From a bacterium (GTDB lineage Bacteria > Planctomycetota > UBA11346), in contig JAIFKN010000053.1 of assembly GCA_020049615.1 (NCBI GenBank), forward strand, positions 1-8,770: a stretch of 8,770 nucleotides of DNA. The letters are read 5' to 3'. Under the pieces are notes generated by a model. That model saw nothing but the letters and a program-made list of their open reading frames with translations. It searched no databases and was not told the origin of the DNA. The translations under genes were made by a program, and so were the position numbers. This document shows positions 1 through 7,406 of the stretch, one piece after another (position 1 is the stretch's first letter; each line of letters opens with the position of its first letter).

Positions 1-788
1 GCTGGCTGGCGTGTCCGCGAGGCGCCACCCTTGCGTTCGGCATGTCCACCGCCTCTCCGCCACGATCCTGGCGACTGTCCGGTGATCCGGCGCATCAGTT
101 TGTTGAAATGTTGCGGGTCCGGCCAGCCGACCAGGGCTCCGACCTGGGCGGCGCGCAATCCGGTCGAGCGCAGCAGATGCACGGCGCGGGCGGCACGTCG
201 GTGGCGGATCTCGGCAAGCAGCGGCCGACCGGTCGCAGCGACGCAGATGCGGCCGATCTGACTGGTGGATAGGTGCAGGGCGCGAGCGGCATCGGCGGGG
301 CCGATCGGTTCGATGAGGTGCTCATCGAGCCAGACCATCAGGGCACGCTCCAGGGGTGGCCGCTCGGCGCTGTCGGTCCCGCTGGCAAGGCACCATAGCA
401 GATCCCACAGCCGGGCCTGCCTGCGGGCGCCGCTGGCGGTGATGCCGTCGAGGGCGGAGGCGAGGACGGTCTGCCAGCGCTCGGCGAGCAACGTCACCAC
501 CGGGAGGGCGGTCGGCGAGGCAGCAGGATCCGGGACGAAATGGAACCAGGTCAGACGGGTCGGCTTGCGGAAACGGTAGGTATGGTCGATGCCGGCGGGG
601 GTGATGACCGCACTGCCGGCGGCGATGGCATGATGGACGCCGGCCAGGTCCAGTTCGGCCGGATCATGGAACAGGTTGAGGCACCAGAATCCTTCCATGC
701 GGTAGGATTCGTCGCCCCGGGTGCCGTGCAGGGTCTGGCGGCTGCAGTCGAGCAGCCAGGGCGGGCGGGATAGCGGCATTTCGAACAT
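1..788 (-). CDS. AraC-family transcriptional regulator (3' end beyond window)
   Basis: Probable DNA-binding regulator of the neighbouring sugar genes. The minus-strand frame stays open from 788 to the left edge, giving at least 262 residues. Residues about 26-80 look like an AraC N-terminal cupin-like sensor, with GSAVITPAGIDHTYRF matching the usual 'G.a.l.pPg..H.Y' strand, followed by WFHFVP. Residues about 143-244 form the double helix-turn-helix domain: first helix pair around AARALHLSTSQIGRI, then the signature GWPDPQHFNKLMRRITGQSP at 221-240. Family members usually end shortly after this motif, so little is probably missing. The start is uncertain: ATG at 788 and ATG at 779 both fit, neither has a clear Shine-Dalgarno site, and in-frame ATGs at 869 and 866 would overlap the start of the divergent rhamnosidase gene. 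Divergent placement suggests it controls that gene, probably with a sugar as ligand; the ligand cannot be read from sequence. The family assignment is strong; the regulatory target is inference. Confidence 0.9.
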   Translation of the reverse strand, partial: MFEMPLSRPPWLLDCSRQTLHGTRGDESYRMEGFWCLNLFHDPAELDLAGVHHAIAAGSAVITPAGIDHTYRFRKPTRLTWFHFVPDPAASPTALPVVTLLAERWQTVLASALDGITASGARRQARLWDLLWCLASGTDSAERPPLERALMVWLDEHLIEPIGPADAARALHLSTSQIGRICVAATGRPLLAEIRHRRAARAVHLLRSTGLRAAQVGALVGWPDPQHFNKLMRRITGQSPGSWRRGGGHAERKGGASRTRQP

Positions 789-858
789 GCGCGTAGCGTA
801 CCACGATGGATCGTCACCGCCAATCGACAGGCCGAGACTGGGGCGCAGGCTGGCGGGC
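789..858. promoter_or_regulatory. Divergent intergenic spacer with possible operator
   Basis: This 70-base gap separates the divergent AraC-type and GH78 genes and should contain the promoter of at least one. It holds a small inverted repeat at 803-814 (ACGAT, two-base spacer, ATCGT) and a tandem GCGTA pair at 791-800. Either could be a regulator site, since AraC proteins usually bind direct repeats close to promoters. I see no convincing -35/-10 pair; the spacer is GC-rich. The role is inferred from position, and the repeats are short enough to occur by chance. Confidence 0.3.
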
Positions 859-3372
859 ATGCCCATCATCGCCTGCACCGCCGATGGCGCCATCGCGCCG
901 CTCGGACTCGTCGCCCCGCCGCAGCTCGCCTGGCGCTTCGCCCCTGGCGATCGCCCTCTGATGCAACGTGCGTATCGTGTCAGCGCCGCTGGCAGCCTTA
1001 TTGATCTGGCTGCCGGACGCTGGGACCTGTGGGACTCGGGATGGATCGAGGACGGCAGCCAGAGCGGCATCGTCTGGGCCGGTCGGCTGCCGCAGGCGCA
1101 GGGCGAGGCGCACTGGCAGGTGCGCGTACGAGACCAGGATGGCGTCGAGCACAGCGGGCCGGTCCAGTGCTTCGAGATGGGCCCCTCCGAGGTGCAGTGG
1201 GCGGAGGCCGACTGGCTGGGCGCGGGCTGGCTGGCGGCCGGGCGCGCGATCCTCTTCCGTTCTACCTTCCACTGCGCGGCCATCCCGCGTCGCGTGCGTC
1301 TGCATGCCGCCGCAGCCGGCGTGCATGTGCTGCGCTGCAACGGGCAGGCGGTCACCGAGGCGGTGCTGCTGGGCGGCCCGTTCGAGCGCGATCAGCTGGT
1401 GCCCTACACCAGCCACGACCTGACACCCCTGGCACGGGTCGGCGAGAACGTCGTCGCCGTGGTGGTCGGTCATGGCTGGCACGGCCAGCCCCTGCTGAAG
1501 GCCCTGATCGAGATCGAGCACGCCGACGGCAGTCGCTGGACGACGCGCAGCCTGCGCATCAATGGCCACGATCTCTGGAAGTGCCGGCCGGGCGGCTGGC
1601 TGGCCGACCAGCTCTACGACGGCGTGGACTTCGATGCCCGCCGCCAGCCGCCGGGCTGGGATGACATCGCCATGCCCGATGATCTTCCGTCCCGCACCGA
1701 GCGTTGGTTCTATCCGCGCCGCATGAGCGGTCCCAGCGGCCGGATGTGGCTACGGCCGGTGCAGGCCTATCGCCTGCCGGCCATCCTGCCGCAGCGCGAT
1801 GGCGAGGCCGACGGCGTGCTACGCCTGGATGCCGGTCAGAACCTCGCCGGTTGGGCGCGGATCGGCGTCGAGGCTCCGGCCGGCACACGCATCGCCGTGC
1901 GCTACGGCGAGCTGCGCGATGCCGCCGGCCGGCTCAACCAGGAGCCGCTCTATGTGGCGCGCGCCGCCGACAGCTACATCTGCCGCGGCGGTGGCCGCGA
2001 GATCTTCGAGACCCAGCTCGGCTACCACGGCTTCCGCTATCTGGAGGTCGAGGGACTGCCGGCGGGCGCCACGGTCGAGGCGGTGCCGGTGATGAGCGAC
2101 TGCCCGGTGCGGGCCAGGCTGACCTGCAGCGATCCGCTGGTCGAGCGCCTGTGGCAGATCTACCAGCGCAGCGAGCAGGGGAACCTGCTGCATGTGCCGA
2201 CCGACTGCCCGAACCGCACCGAGCGCATGGGCTGGCTCAACGACCTCACCGGGCGTGGCGAGTCGCTGATCTGGACCCGCGACGCCGCCCGCCTGCTGTC
2301 CGGCTGGATGGAGCAGATCGCCGCCGCCCAGGACGGCGAAGGCCGCATCCCCGATACCGTGCCTTACCACTGGGGCCACCGCGCCGCCGATCCGGTGTGC
2401 ATCGGTCCGGCCAGCATCCCGTGGCGGCTGTGGCGGCACTCCGGCGATCGCCGCACCCTGGAGCGCATGCGCCCGGTCGCTGAACGCTGGCTGGCGTACT
2501 GGCTCGGCCAGCGCCTGGACGACGGGCTTGTGCACACCCATTACTGGGGCGACTGGTGCCCGCCCAAGGCCTATGGCTGGCACGATGGTCCGAATCCGCG
2601 GCTGCCGACCAAGGCCCTGGTCGCCAGCGCCTGCATCGCGCGCATGGCGCGGATCCTCGCCGCGAGCTGCGCTACCCTGGGCGATGCCGCGGCGGTGGCG
2701 CGCCATCGCGCCACCGCCGAGAGACTCGCCGCCGCCATCCACGCCCGGCACTTCGATGCCGTGCGCGGCTGCTACGGCGATGGCGACCAGGCCAGCCAGG
2801 CCCTGATGCTGGCCTGGGATCTGGCGCCAGCCGCCGAGCGCGTCCGCATCCAGTCCGTGCTGGTGGCGGATGTCGCCAAGCGCGGCCACCTGACCACCGG
2901 CAACATCGCCACCCTGCCGCTGCTGCACGCTCTGAGCGACGCCGGCCGGGGCGACCTCGCCTGGGGCCTGGTGACGCGGCGCGAATACCCGTCGTGGGGC
3001 TATATGCTCGAGCATGGCGCCACCACCCTGTGGGAGCGCTGGGAGGGCGGCGAGACCATGGACATGAACAGCCACAACCACCCGATGCTCGGCGTCTATC
3101 CCAACTGGCTGGTCGAGCGCGCCGTCGGCCTGCGCGATGATGAGACGCTGCCACCCGGCCAGGGCTTCACCCTGCGTCCCGACCTACCGTCCGGTCTGGA
3201 GCGCATCGGCCTCGAGCTCGACACCGTGCATGGTCGGCTGGCGGTGCACTGCCAGCGCCAGAGCGATGGAGTCCACATCGAGATGTCGGTTCCGGCCAAT
3301 ACCCGCATCCAGCTGCCCGGCGCATGCGTCGGCCCCGGCGATCAGGTGTGCTGCATCGCTGATCCACGCTGA
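859..3372 (+). CDS. GH78-family alpha-L-rhamnosidase, cytoplasmic
   Basis: Predicted inverting glycoside hydrolase that releases terminal alpha-L-rhamnose from glycans or glycosides. It is 837 residues, near normal for the family. Domains in order: an Ig-like strand domain at about 20-108 (AYRV, WDLWDSG, WQVRVRDQDG); the rhamnosidase N-terminal sandwich at about 112-270, ending in DQLYDGVDFDAR; a concanavalin-like domain at about 318-400 (LRLDAGQNLAGW); the (alpha/alpha)6 catalytic domain at about 420-755; and a C-terminal beta domain to the end (VHGRLAVHCQR, VPANTRI). The catalytic motif DCPNRTERMGWLND spans 449-462: Asp449, Glu455 (candidate general acid) and Asp462 are all present. GATTLWERWEGG at 720-731 is the usual site of the general base, probably Glu726. 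There is no signal peptide, so it likely acts on imported oligosaccharides. The ATG at 859 is chosen because the frame's ATGs at 721 and 787 run into the AraC gene and add non-family sequence; AGG at 847-849 is a weak ribosome site. Substrate linkage cannot be deduced. Confidence 0.93.
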   Translation: MPIIACTADGAIAPLGLVAPPQLAWRFAPGDRPLMQRAYRVSAAGSLIDLAAGRWDLWDSGWIEDGSQSGIVWAGRLPQAQGEAHWQVRVRDQDGVEHSGPVQCFEMGPSEVQWAEADWLGAGWLAAGRAILFRSTFHCAAIPRRVRLHAAAAGVHVLRCNGQAVTEAVLLGGPFERDQLVPYTSHDLTPLARVGENVVAVVVGHGWHGQPLLKALIEIEHADGSRWTTRSLRINGHDLWKCRPGGWLADQLYDGVDFDARRQPPGWDDIAMPDDLPSRTERWFYPRRMSGPSGRMWLRPVQAYRLPAILPQRDGEADGVLRLDAGQNLAGWARIGVEAPAGTRIAVRYGELRDAAGRLNQEPLYVARAADSYICRGGGREIFETQLGYHGFRYLEVEGLPAGATVEAVPVMSDCPVRARLTCSDPLVERLWQIYQRSEQGNLLHVPTDCPNRTERMGWLNDLTGRGESLIWTRDAARLLSGWMEQIAAAQDGEGRIPDTVPYHWGHRAADPVCIGPASIPWRLWRHSGDRRTLERMRPVAERWLAYWLGQRLDDGLVHTHYWGDWCPPKAYGWHDGPNPRLPTKALVASACIARMARILAASCATLGDAAAVARHRATAERLAAAIHARHFDAVRGCYGDGDQASQALMLAWDLAPAAERVRIQSVLVADVAKRGHLTTGNIATLPLLHALSDAGRGDLAWGLVTRREYPSWGYMLEHGATTLWERWEGGETMDMNSHNHPMLGVYPNWLVERAVGLRDDETLPPGQGFTLRPDLPSGLERIGLELDTVHGRLAVHCQRQSDGVHIEMSVPANTRIQLPGACVGPGDQVCCIADPR

Positions 3373-3414
3373 TCCGTCCTCGCTCTGCCGCTGAGCTGAC
3401 CCGCGACGCGGCGG

Positions 3415-3431
3415 CGGCTTGCCGCAAGCCG
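3415..3431 (+). other. Intergenic hairpin between the GH78 and GH99-like genes
   Basis: A perfect 7-base-pair inverted repeat, CGGCTTG and CAAGCCG around a three-base CCG loop, lies in the 81-base gap after the rhamnosidase stop. No T-run follows, so it is not a classic intrinsic terminator. It ends 22 bases before the next start codon. It could be an mRNA processing or stability element, or a weak attenuator that lowers expression of the downstream gene. The structure is seen directly; any function is inference. Confidence 0.4.
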
Positions 3432-3453
3432 GCCCTGCCCACCATGCCCCGCC

Positions 3454-4590
3454 ATGCGACCCATCGTGGCGGCCTACCATTTCCCGCAGTGGCACCGCGA
3501 CCCGCGCAATGACGCGTGGCATGGTCCGGGGTGGACGGAATGGGAACTCGTGCGCGCGAACCGCGCCAGGTTCCCGGGCCATCAGCCGCTGATGCCCGCC
3601 TGGGGCTGCCACGACGAGGCCGATCCCCAGCAGATGGCCCGGGAGATCGATCTGGCGGCCGACCACGGCGTCGAGGCCTTCATCTTCGACACCTACTGGT
3701 ACGAGGACGGACCGTTCCTCGACCGGGCGTTGCGCGACGGCTTCCTGCGCGCGGCGAACCGCGGACGCATGCGCTTCGCGTGCATGTGGGCCAATCACGC
3801 GTGGCGGAACTGGCATCCGTGCAGCGCCACCCAGCACCCCTGGCGCGACGCGCTGCTGCTCGAGGGCACGGTCTCCATCGCCTCCTGGCGCCGGTTCGCC
3901 GAGCAGTTGGCGGCCTGGATGGGGGATCCCCTCTACCTGCGCCTGGCTGGTAGGCCGTACTTCAGCATCTATCAGGTGCGGACCTTCATCCAGTCGTGCG
4001 GGTCCCCCGCCGCCGCCGCCGCCGAGCTCGCATGGTTCCGCGGGCTCGTGCGCGGACGGCTCGGCGTCGAGCCGCATCTCGGCGCCGTGTGGGGCAAGCT
4101 CGGCGGCCTGGATCTGCCGGAGGCGCAGATCTACCGCATGCTGGGGCTCGACAGCATCACCCCGTACAACTGCAGCGATCACCATCCGATCTGGGAAAGC
4201 CCATTCCCGGTCGCGCCCTGGGCGGAGGTGGACGCCGCCAACCGGGCCGCGTGGCGGACCGTGGATGCCGGCAGCGGCCTGCCGTACATCCCGAATCTGA
4301 CCACCGGCTGGGATTCCAGCGCCCGCTGCTGTCCCACCGACGCCTGGCAGCGGCGATCCTACCCCTGGTACCCGGTGCTGCCCGGCGATGCCGAGCGCTT
4401 CCGCGGCGAGCTGATCGCCGCGCGCACCTGGTTCGCCGACCATCCGGCGGCCGTCCCGATGCTGACGCTCAATGCCTGGAACGAATGGACCGAAGGCGCG
4501 GTGCTGCTTCCCACCACGGCGGCCGGCACGGCGCTGCTCGACCAGGTGGCAGCGGTGTTCCCGCCAACGAGCGCGCCAGCCACCGCGTGA
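3454..4590 (+). CDS. WbsX / GH99-like glycan-active protein
   Basis: Resembles the WbsX family, which is related to GH99 endo-alpha-mannosidases and often lies in polysaccharide gene clusters. It has 378 residues, a usual length, and appears to be a single TIM-barrel-like domain. Family hallmarks are FPQWHRDPRNDAWHGPGWTEWE at 10-31 (strongly WbsX-like), PGHQPLMP at 41-48, FDTYWYEDG at 78-86, MWANHAW at 111-117 in place of the common CWANENW, and AGRPYFSIYQ in the middle. Near the end, LNAWNEWTEG places Glu344 and Glu347 three residues apart, like the catalytic E-x-x-E pair of GH99. This suggests hydrolase ability, though many WbsX proteins are uncharacterised and some are annotated as glycosyltransferases. 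There is no signal peptide, so it is probably cytoplasmic. The ATG at 3454 begins directly at the conserved N-terminus; no clear ribosome site precedes it. It probably shares a transcript with the rhamnosidase gene. The family is confident; the substrate is unknown. Confidence 0.85.
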   Translation: MRPIVAAYHFPQWHRDPRNDAWHGPGWTEWELVRANRARFPGHQPLMPAWGCHDEADPQQMAREIDLAADHGVEAFIFDTYWYEDGPFLDRALRDGFLRAANRGRMRFACMWANHAWRNWHPCSATQHPWRDALLLEGTVSIASWRRFAEQLAAWMGDPLYLRLAGRPYFSIYQVRTFIQSCGSPAAAAAELAWFRGLVRGRLGVEPHLGAVWGKLGGLDLPEAQIYRMLGLDSITPYNCSDHHPIWESPFPVAPWAEVDAANRAAWRTVDAGSGLPYIPNLTTGWDSSARCCPTDAWQRRSYPWYPVLPGDAERFRGELIAARTWFADHPAAVPMLTLNAWNEWTEGAVLLPTTAAGTALLDQVAAVFPPTSAPATA

Positions 4591-4670
4591 CCAGCCTTCT
4601 ATTTCGGTGTCGCGAACGCGGATTTCGAATCGCTGCTCTGGCGCGGCACAACAGGCGGTATGCTGGCCGT
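4591..4670 (+). promoter_or_regulatory. 80-base spacer with possible weak promoter
   Basis: The gap before the CBM-protein gene is less GC-rich at its start (CTTCTATTTCGG, GGATTTCGAAT) than the flanking genes. It contains TATGCT at 4659-4664, which resembles a -10 box but lies close to the start codon at 4671, and no good -35 sequence stands 17 bases upstream. A separate promoter for the CBM protein and aminotransferase pair is possible; read-through from upstream is equally possible. Confidence 0.2.
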
Positions 4671-6128
4671 ATGCACATCGCGCTCCTCCTCGCCTGCGCC
4701 GTCTGCCTCGCAGCCGGTGACGACCTCGACCGCCTGCTGGAGGCGGCGAAACCGCCGGTCCTGTGGGCTGATCACCGCCCGTCCTTCACCGCCGCCAAGG
4801 AATCCTTCGCCCAGGCCAAGGCCCAGGGCGAGGAGCAGAAGGAGTTCTGGGTCATCCGCGACGGCGGCAAGGCCATCGCCGTGCTCGACGAGGGCGCCTG
4901 CCAGCTCGACTGGATCGGGCCCCGCCTCGATCAGGCGGTGGAGAAGCTCGACATGCCCCGCGTCTATTCGTGGGCCAGGCTGCTCGGCTGCCGCATCTCG
5001 ACGGTGGCATGGATCGATGGGCAGGGGGCCTCGGGCGACACCCGCACGCACGCCTTCGAGGGCGGCGGCGCCAGCCTCACCCTGGTCGCCACGGAGACCT
5101 GGACGAAGAAGCGGCAGGGCGACAGCGAGTACCGCCTGACCATCCGCTTCGATCCGGTGCTCGGCTACTGCTGGGATGCCACCACGCGCATCGCCGTCGA
5201 CCAGCTGGCCAAGAACAAGGAGGGGAAGCCAGTCCGCCAGGTGGAGATGTTCAATGTCCAGCCGGCCGCGCTCAGCAGCCCCTGGCCCGACGAGGCCCGC
5301 TACGACCGCACGGTGGTCAGCCTGGCCGGCTCCGACGGTTTCCTCGGCTTCGCCAGCAACCTCGTCGCCGCCGACCGCAGCGACAACGGCGGGAAGCTGA
5401 AGATGCGCGATCACGGCCTCACCGCCTTCGTCGCCGACCCCCAGGGCTGGGGCCTGGCCCTGGTGCGCGGCGACACCGCCAACGAGCATGGGCCCAACAG
5501 CACCTGCAACGTGTGGATGGACCAGCACAACATGCTGCTGTTCCCCGAGCAGCCCGACGCCAAGGGTCGCCATGTGATCGAGGCGAAGTGGCGCTGGGCC
5601 GGCCTGCCGCCGCAGGTCGTCGCCGAGCTGGCCAAACGGACCAGGCTGATCGAGTTCGGTGAGAAGGCGGTGATGGTCCGCCTCGGCGTCGTCGAGACCT
5701 TCGATGACCAGCCGCTGCCGCTCGACACCACCGCCCGCGGCCTGTGGAACTGGGGCCTGGAGGTCAACGGCGAGCACGCCCGCAGCGGCGGCAAGGCCAT
5801 GCTGGTCAAGGGCGTGGAGAAGCCCGACGGCAACACCGGCCGTTTCACCGCCCCGTTCATCCCGCTCGATGGCTCGGCCAAGTACCGCCTCGAAGCCTGG
5901 GTCTGGCTGCAGGGCGGCGAGGATGCCCGCTTCTTCATCTGCAGCGGCGAGGTGCAGGCGGAGGGGGCGATGAAGCACCGCTCCACCGCCCGGGTCGCGC
6001 CGAAGGGCGAGTGGCAGCAGATCAGCTGGGAGTTCACCAACCGCGGCAACGCCGATCTGCGCTTCGTCGCCCTGGGCAAGGACGCCAGGGCCTGGGTCGA
6101 CGACTTCTCGTTCAGGAAGCTGCCATGA
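4671..6128 (+). CDS. Exported protein with C-terminal CBM4/9-like domain
   Basis: A 485-residue protein of unknown activity, probably outside the cytoplasm. The N-terminus, MHIALLLACAVCLAAGDD, reads as a short signal peptide with likely cleavage around residues 14-16; it has no Lys or Arg before the hydrophobic core, and the Cys at 9 is too near the start for a convincing lipobox. Residues about 20-350 are not recognised: they are rich in predicted beta strand with many Trp and charged residues (VYSWARLLGCRISTVAWIDG, STCNVWMDQHNMLLFPEQP). Residues about 352-485 look like a galactose-binding-type jelly roll of the CBM4/9 kind: ARSGGKAMLVKG, then FTAPFIPLDGSAKYRLEAWV, WQQISWEFTN, and the closing AWVDDFSFRKL. 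Such modules bind polysaccharide chains. The ATG at 4671 is chosen because upstream in-frame codons lie within the preceding gene and add no start. Its stop overlaps the aminotransferase start. The N-terminal part could be a new hydrolase, lyase or binding domain; no catalytic motif is identified. Confidence 0.8.
   Translation: MHIALLLACAVCLAAGDDLDRLLEAAKPPVLWADHRPSFTAAKESFAQAKAQGEEQKEFWVIRDGGKAIAVLDEGACQLDWIGPRLDQAVEKLDMPRVYSWARLLGCRISTVAWIDGQGASGDTRTHAFEGGGASLTLVATETWTKKRQGDSEYRLTIRFDPVLGYCWDATTRIAVDQLAKNKEGKPVRQVEMFNVQPAALSSPWPDEARYDRTVVSLAGSDGFLGFASNLVAADRSDNGGKLKMRDHGLTAFVADPQGWGLALVRGDTANEHGPNSTCNVWMDQHNMLLFPEQPDAKGRHVIEAKWRWAGLPPQVVAELAKRTRLIEFGEKAVMVRLGVVETFDDQPLPLDTTARGLWNWGLEVNGEHARSGGKAMLVKGVEKPDGNTGRFTAPFIPLDGSAKYRLEAWVWLQGGEDARFFICSGEVQAEGAMKHRSTARVAPKGEWQQISWEFTNRGNADLRFVALGKDARAWVDDFSFRKLP
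6114..6128 (+). promoter_or_regulatory. Shine-Dalgarno site and ATGA coupling junction
   Basis: AGGAAG starts at 6114 within the end of the CBM-protein gene, and its AGGA core is seven bases before the ATG at 6125. This ATG shares bases with the TGA at 6126-6128, forming an ATGA overlap. The arrangement fixes the aminotransferase start and implies coupled translation of the two genes. Confidence 0.75.
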
Positions 6129-7333
6129 TCCAGCCCCCGATCTTCCCCGTCCGCCGCCGCGAAGTCATCGCCGCGGCGCTGGAACGCCTCGAGCATCGCG
6201 ACTGGACGCGCCTGGAGGGCGAACCCGAGACCGAGGCCGCCCTCGCCGCCTTCCACGGCCGCGGCGTCGCCGGGACCGACCCCGAGGTCTGGTACGTCTC
6301 CTCGGGCACCGCCGCGCTGGAGGCGATCATGCTCGGCCACGGCCTCGGACCTGGCGACGAGGTGGTGGTGACGCCCTATACCTGGGGCGCCACGGTGGCG
6401 GCGATCCTGATGATCGGCGCCATCCCGGTGTTCGCCGACGTCGATCCGCTGACCGGCCTGCTCGATCCGGCGGCGGCCGAGGCGGCGATCACGCCGCGCA
6501 CGCGCGCCATCATGTGCGTGCACCTGTTCGGCCTGCCCTGCGACGGCACGCGGCTGCGCGAGATCGCCGACCGCCGCGGCATCCTGCTGTTCGAGGACGG
6601 CAGCCAGGCGCATGGCGCGCGCTGGCGCGGGACGCGGGTGGGAGCCTTCGGCCACGCCTCGGCCTTCTCTTGCATGGGGCTCAAGCTGCTCGCCGGCACC
6701 GAGGGCGGCTACGCCGTGTTCCACGATCCGGTCGCCGCCGAGCGCGCCTATCTCTACGGCAAGCACCCGCGTGGGCTGAAGCCCGAGCGCGCCACGGCCC
6801 TGGCCGAGGACGGTCTGCTCGACGCGCTGCAACTCGGCTGGCGGCCCTGCACGGTCGGCGCCGCGCTGGTCCTCGCCGCCCTGCCGAACCTCGACGGCGA
6901 GGTCGCCGCCCGCCGCCGCAACGCGGACGAACTGCGCCGTCGGCTCGACGGTTTCGCCGCCGTGACCATGCCGCCCGAGCCGGAGGGGGCCGAAGGCTGC
7001 TGGCACCTGCTGTCGCTGGTCTTCCATCCCGAGCGCGCCGGCTGCGACCTGGAGACCTACCGCGCCAGGCTGCAGGAACGGGGGGTCGGCACCTTCCGCT
7101 ACATCCCGGTGCCGATCCATCGCCTCAAGCGGCTGAACCCGGGCGGCTACGACGGGCCGCGCGTGCTGTGGCACGAGCAACTGAGCCGCGCCGGCGTCGA
7201 CTACCGGCGCATCTCCTGTCCGCACGCCGAATGGCGCGCCGAGCGCGAGTTCACCATGGGCTTCAACTGGACGGTAGACGCGCCCGAGGCGATGGGCCAG
7301 CTGGCGGAGGCGCTGCGCGGCGCGCTCGGCTAA
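6125..7333 (+). CDS. DegT/DnrJ/EryC1/StrS-family PLP aminotransferase
   Basis: Predicted cytoplasmic enzyme that moves an amino group, usually from glutamate or glutamine, to a keto sugar or cyclitol using pyridoxal phosphate. It has 402 residues, a normal length for this fold-type I family. Hallmarks: YVSSGTAALEAIMLG near residues 58-72, which forms the phosphate-binding loop; GDEVVVTPYTWGATVAAIL; CVHLFGLPCD; and EDGSQAHGARW at 157-167, where Asp158 would contact the pyridine nitrogen. AFSCMGLKLLAGTEGG places the Schiff-base lysine at Lys187, in the usual K..L..GEGG setting. FSCMGLK is closer to AHBA-synthase and inosose-aminotransferase relatives than to the FSF..SK form of many nucleotide-sugar enzymes, but this does not settle the substrate. 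All key residues appear intact. The gene is coupled to the secreted CBM protein upstream, an odd partner for a cytosolic sugar aminotransferase. It might serve glycan or amino-sugar synthesis, or act on a keto sugar released during breakdown; both are inference. Confidence 0.92.
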   Translation: MIQPPIFPVRRREVIAAALERLEHRDWTRLEGEPETEAALAAFHGRGVAGTDPEVWYVSSGTAALEAIMLGHGLGPGDEVVVTPYTWGATVAAILMIGAIPVFADVDPLTGLLDPAAAEAAITPRTRAIMCVHLFGLPCDGTRLREIADRRGILLFEDGSQAHGARWRGTRVGAFGHASAFSCMGLKLLAGTEGGYAVFHDPVAAERAYLYGKHPRGLKPERATALAEDGLLDALQLGWRPCTVGAALVLAALPNLDGEVAARRRNADELRRRLDGFAAVTMPPEPEGAEGCWHLLSLVFHPERAGCDLETYRARLQERGVGTFRYIPVPIHRLKRLNPGGYDGPRVLWHEQLSRAGVDYRRISCPHAEWRAEREFTMGFNWTVDAPEAMGQLAEALRGALG

Positions 7334-7360
7334 TGTCCTGCTTCTCTTGCTGACCCCGAC

Positions 7361-7385
7361 CGATCGCCGAGATGGGCTCAGATCG
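7361..7385 (+). terminator. Weak hairpin after the aminotransferase gene
   Basis: CGATC at 7361-7365 and GATCG at 7381-7385 are complementary and enclose a second short pair, GAG with CTC around ATGGG. The stem is interrupted and no T-run follows. It may mark the end of the upstream transcript, but this is weak evidence. Confidence 0.2.
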
Positions 7386-7406
7386 TGCGCGTCAGTGGTC
7401 GTGCGT

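Noticed and set aside
31..579. Several short plus-strand frames near the left end
   Set aside because: They are opposite the AraC coding sequence and have no recognisable content.
721..858. 46-residue N-terminal extension of the rhamnosidase
   Set aside because: It overlaps the AraC gene on the other strand, has no GH78 resemblance, and the ATG at 859 is close to where family similarity begins.
1819..3081. 420-residue minus-strand frame opposite the GH78 catalytic domain
   Set aside because: Low-complexity composition (runs of Gly, Ala, His, Gln) and full overlap with a gene that has intact catalytic motifs.
4005..4023. Short GCC-repeat tract
   Set aside because: It encodes a small poly-Ala run in the GH99-like protein; too short to be a notable repeat, and the frame is intact.
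3996..4670. 225-residue upstream extension in frame with the CBM protein
   Set aside because: It lies mostly inside the GH99-like gene in another frame, is Arg-rich, and would bury the signal peptide.
4599..5978. 459-residue minus-strand frame opposite the CBM protein, plus similar ones at 814-1569 and 3184-4443
   Set aside because: Same signature of antisense shadow: no domain motifs, no ribosome site, and complete overlap with real genes.
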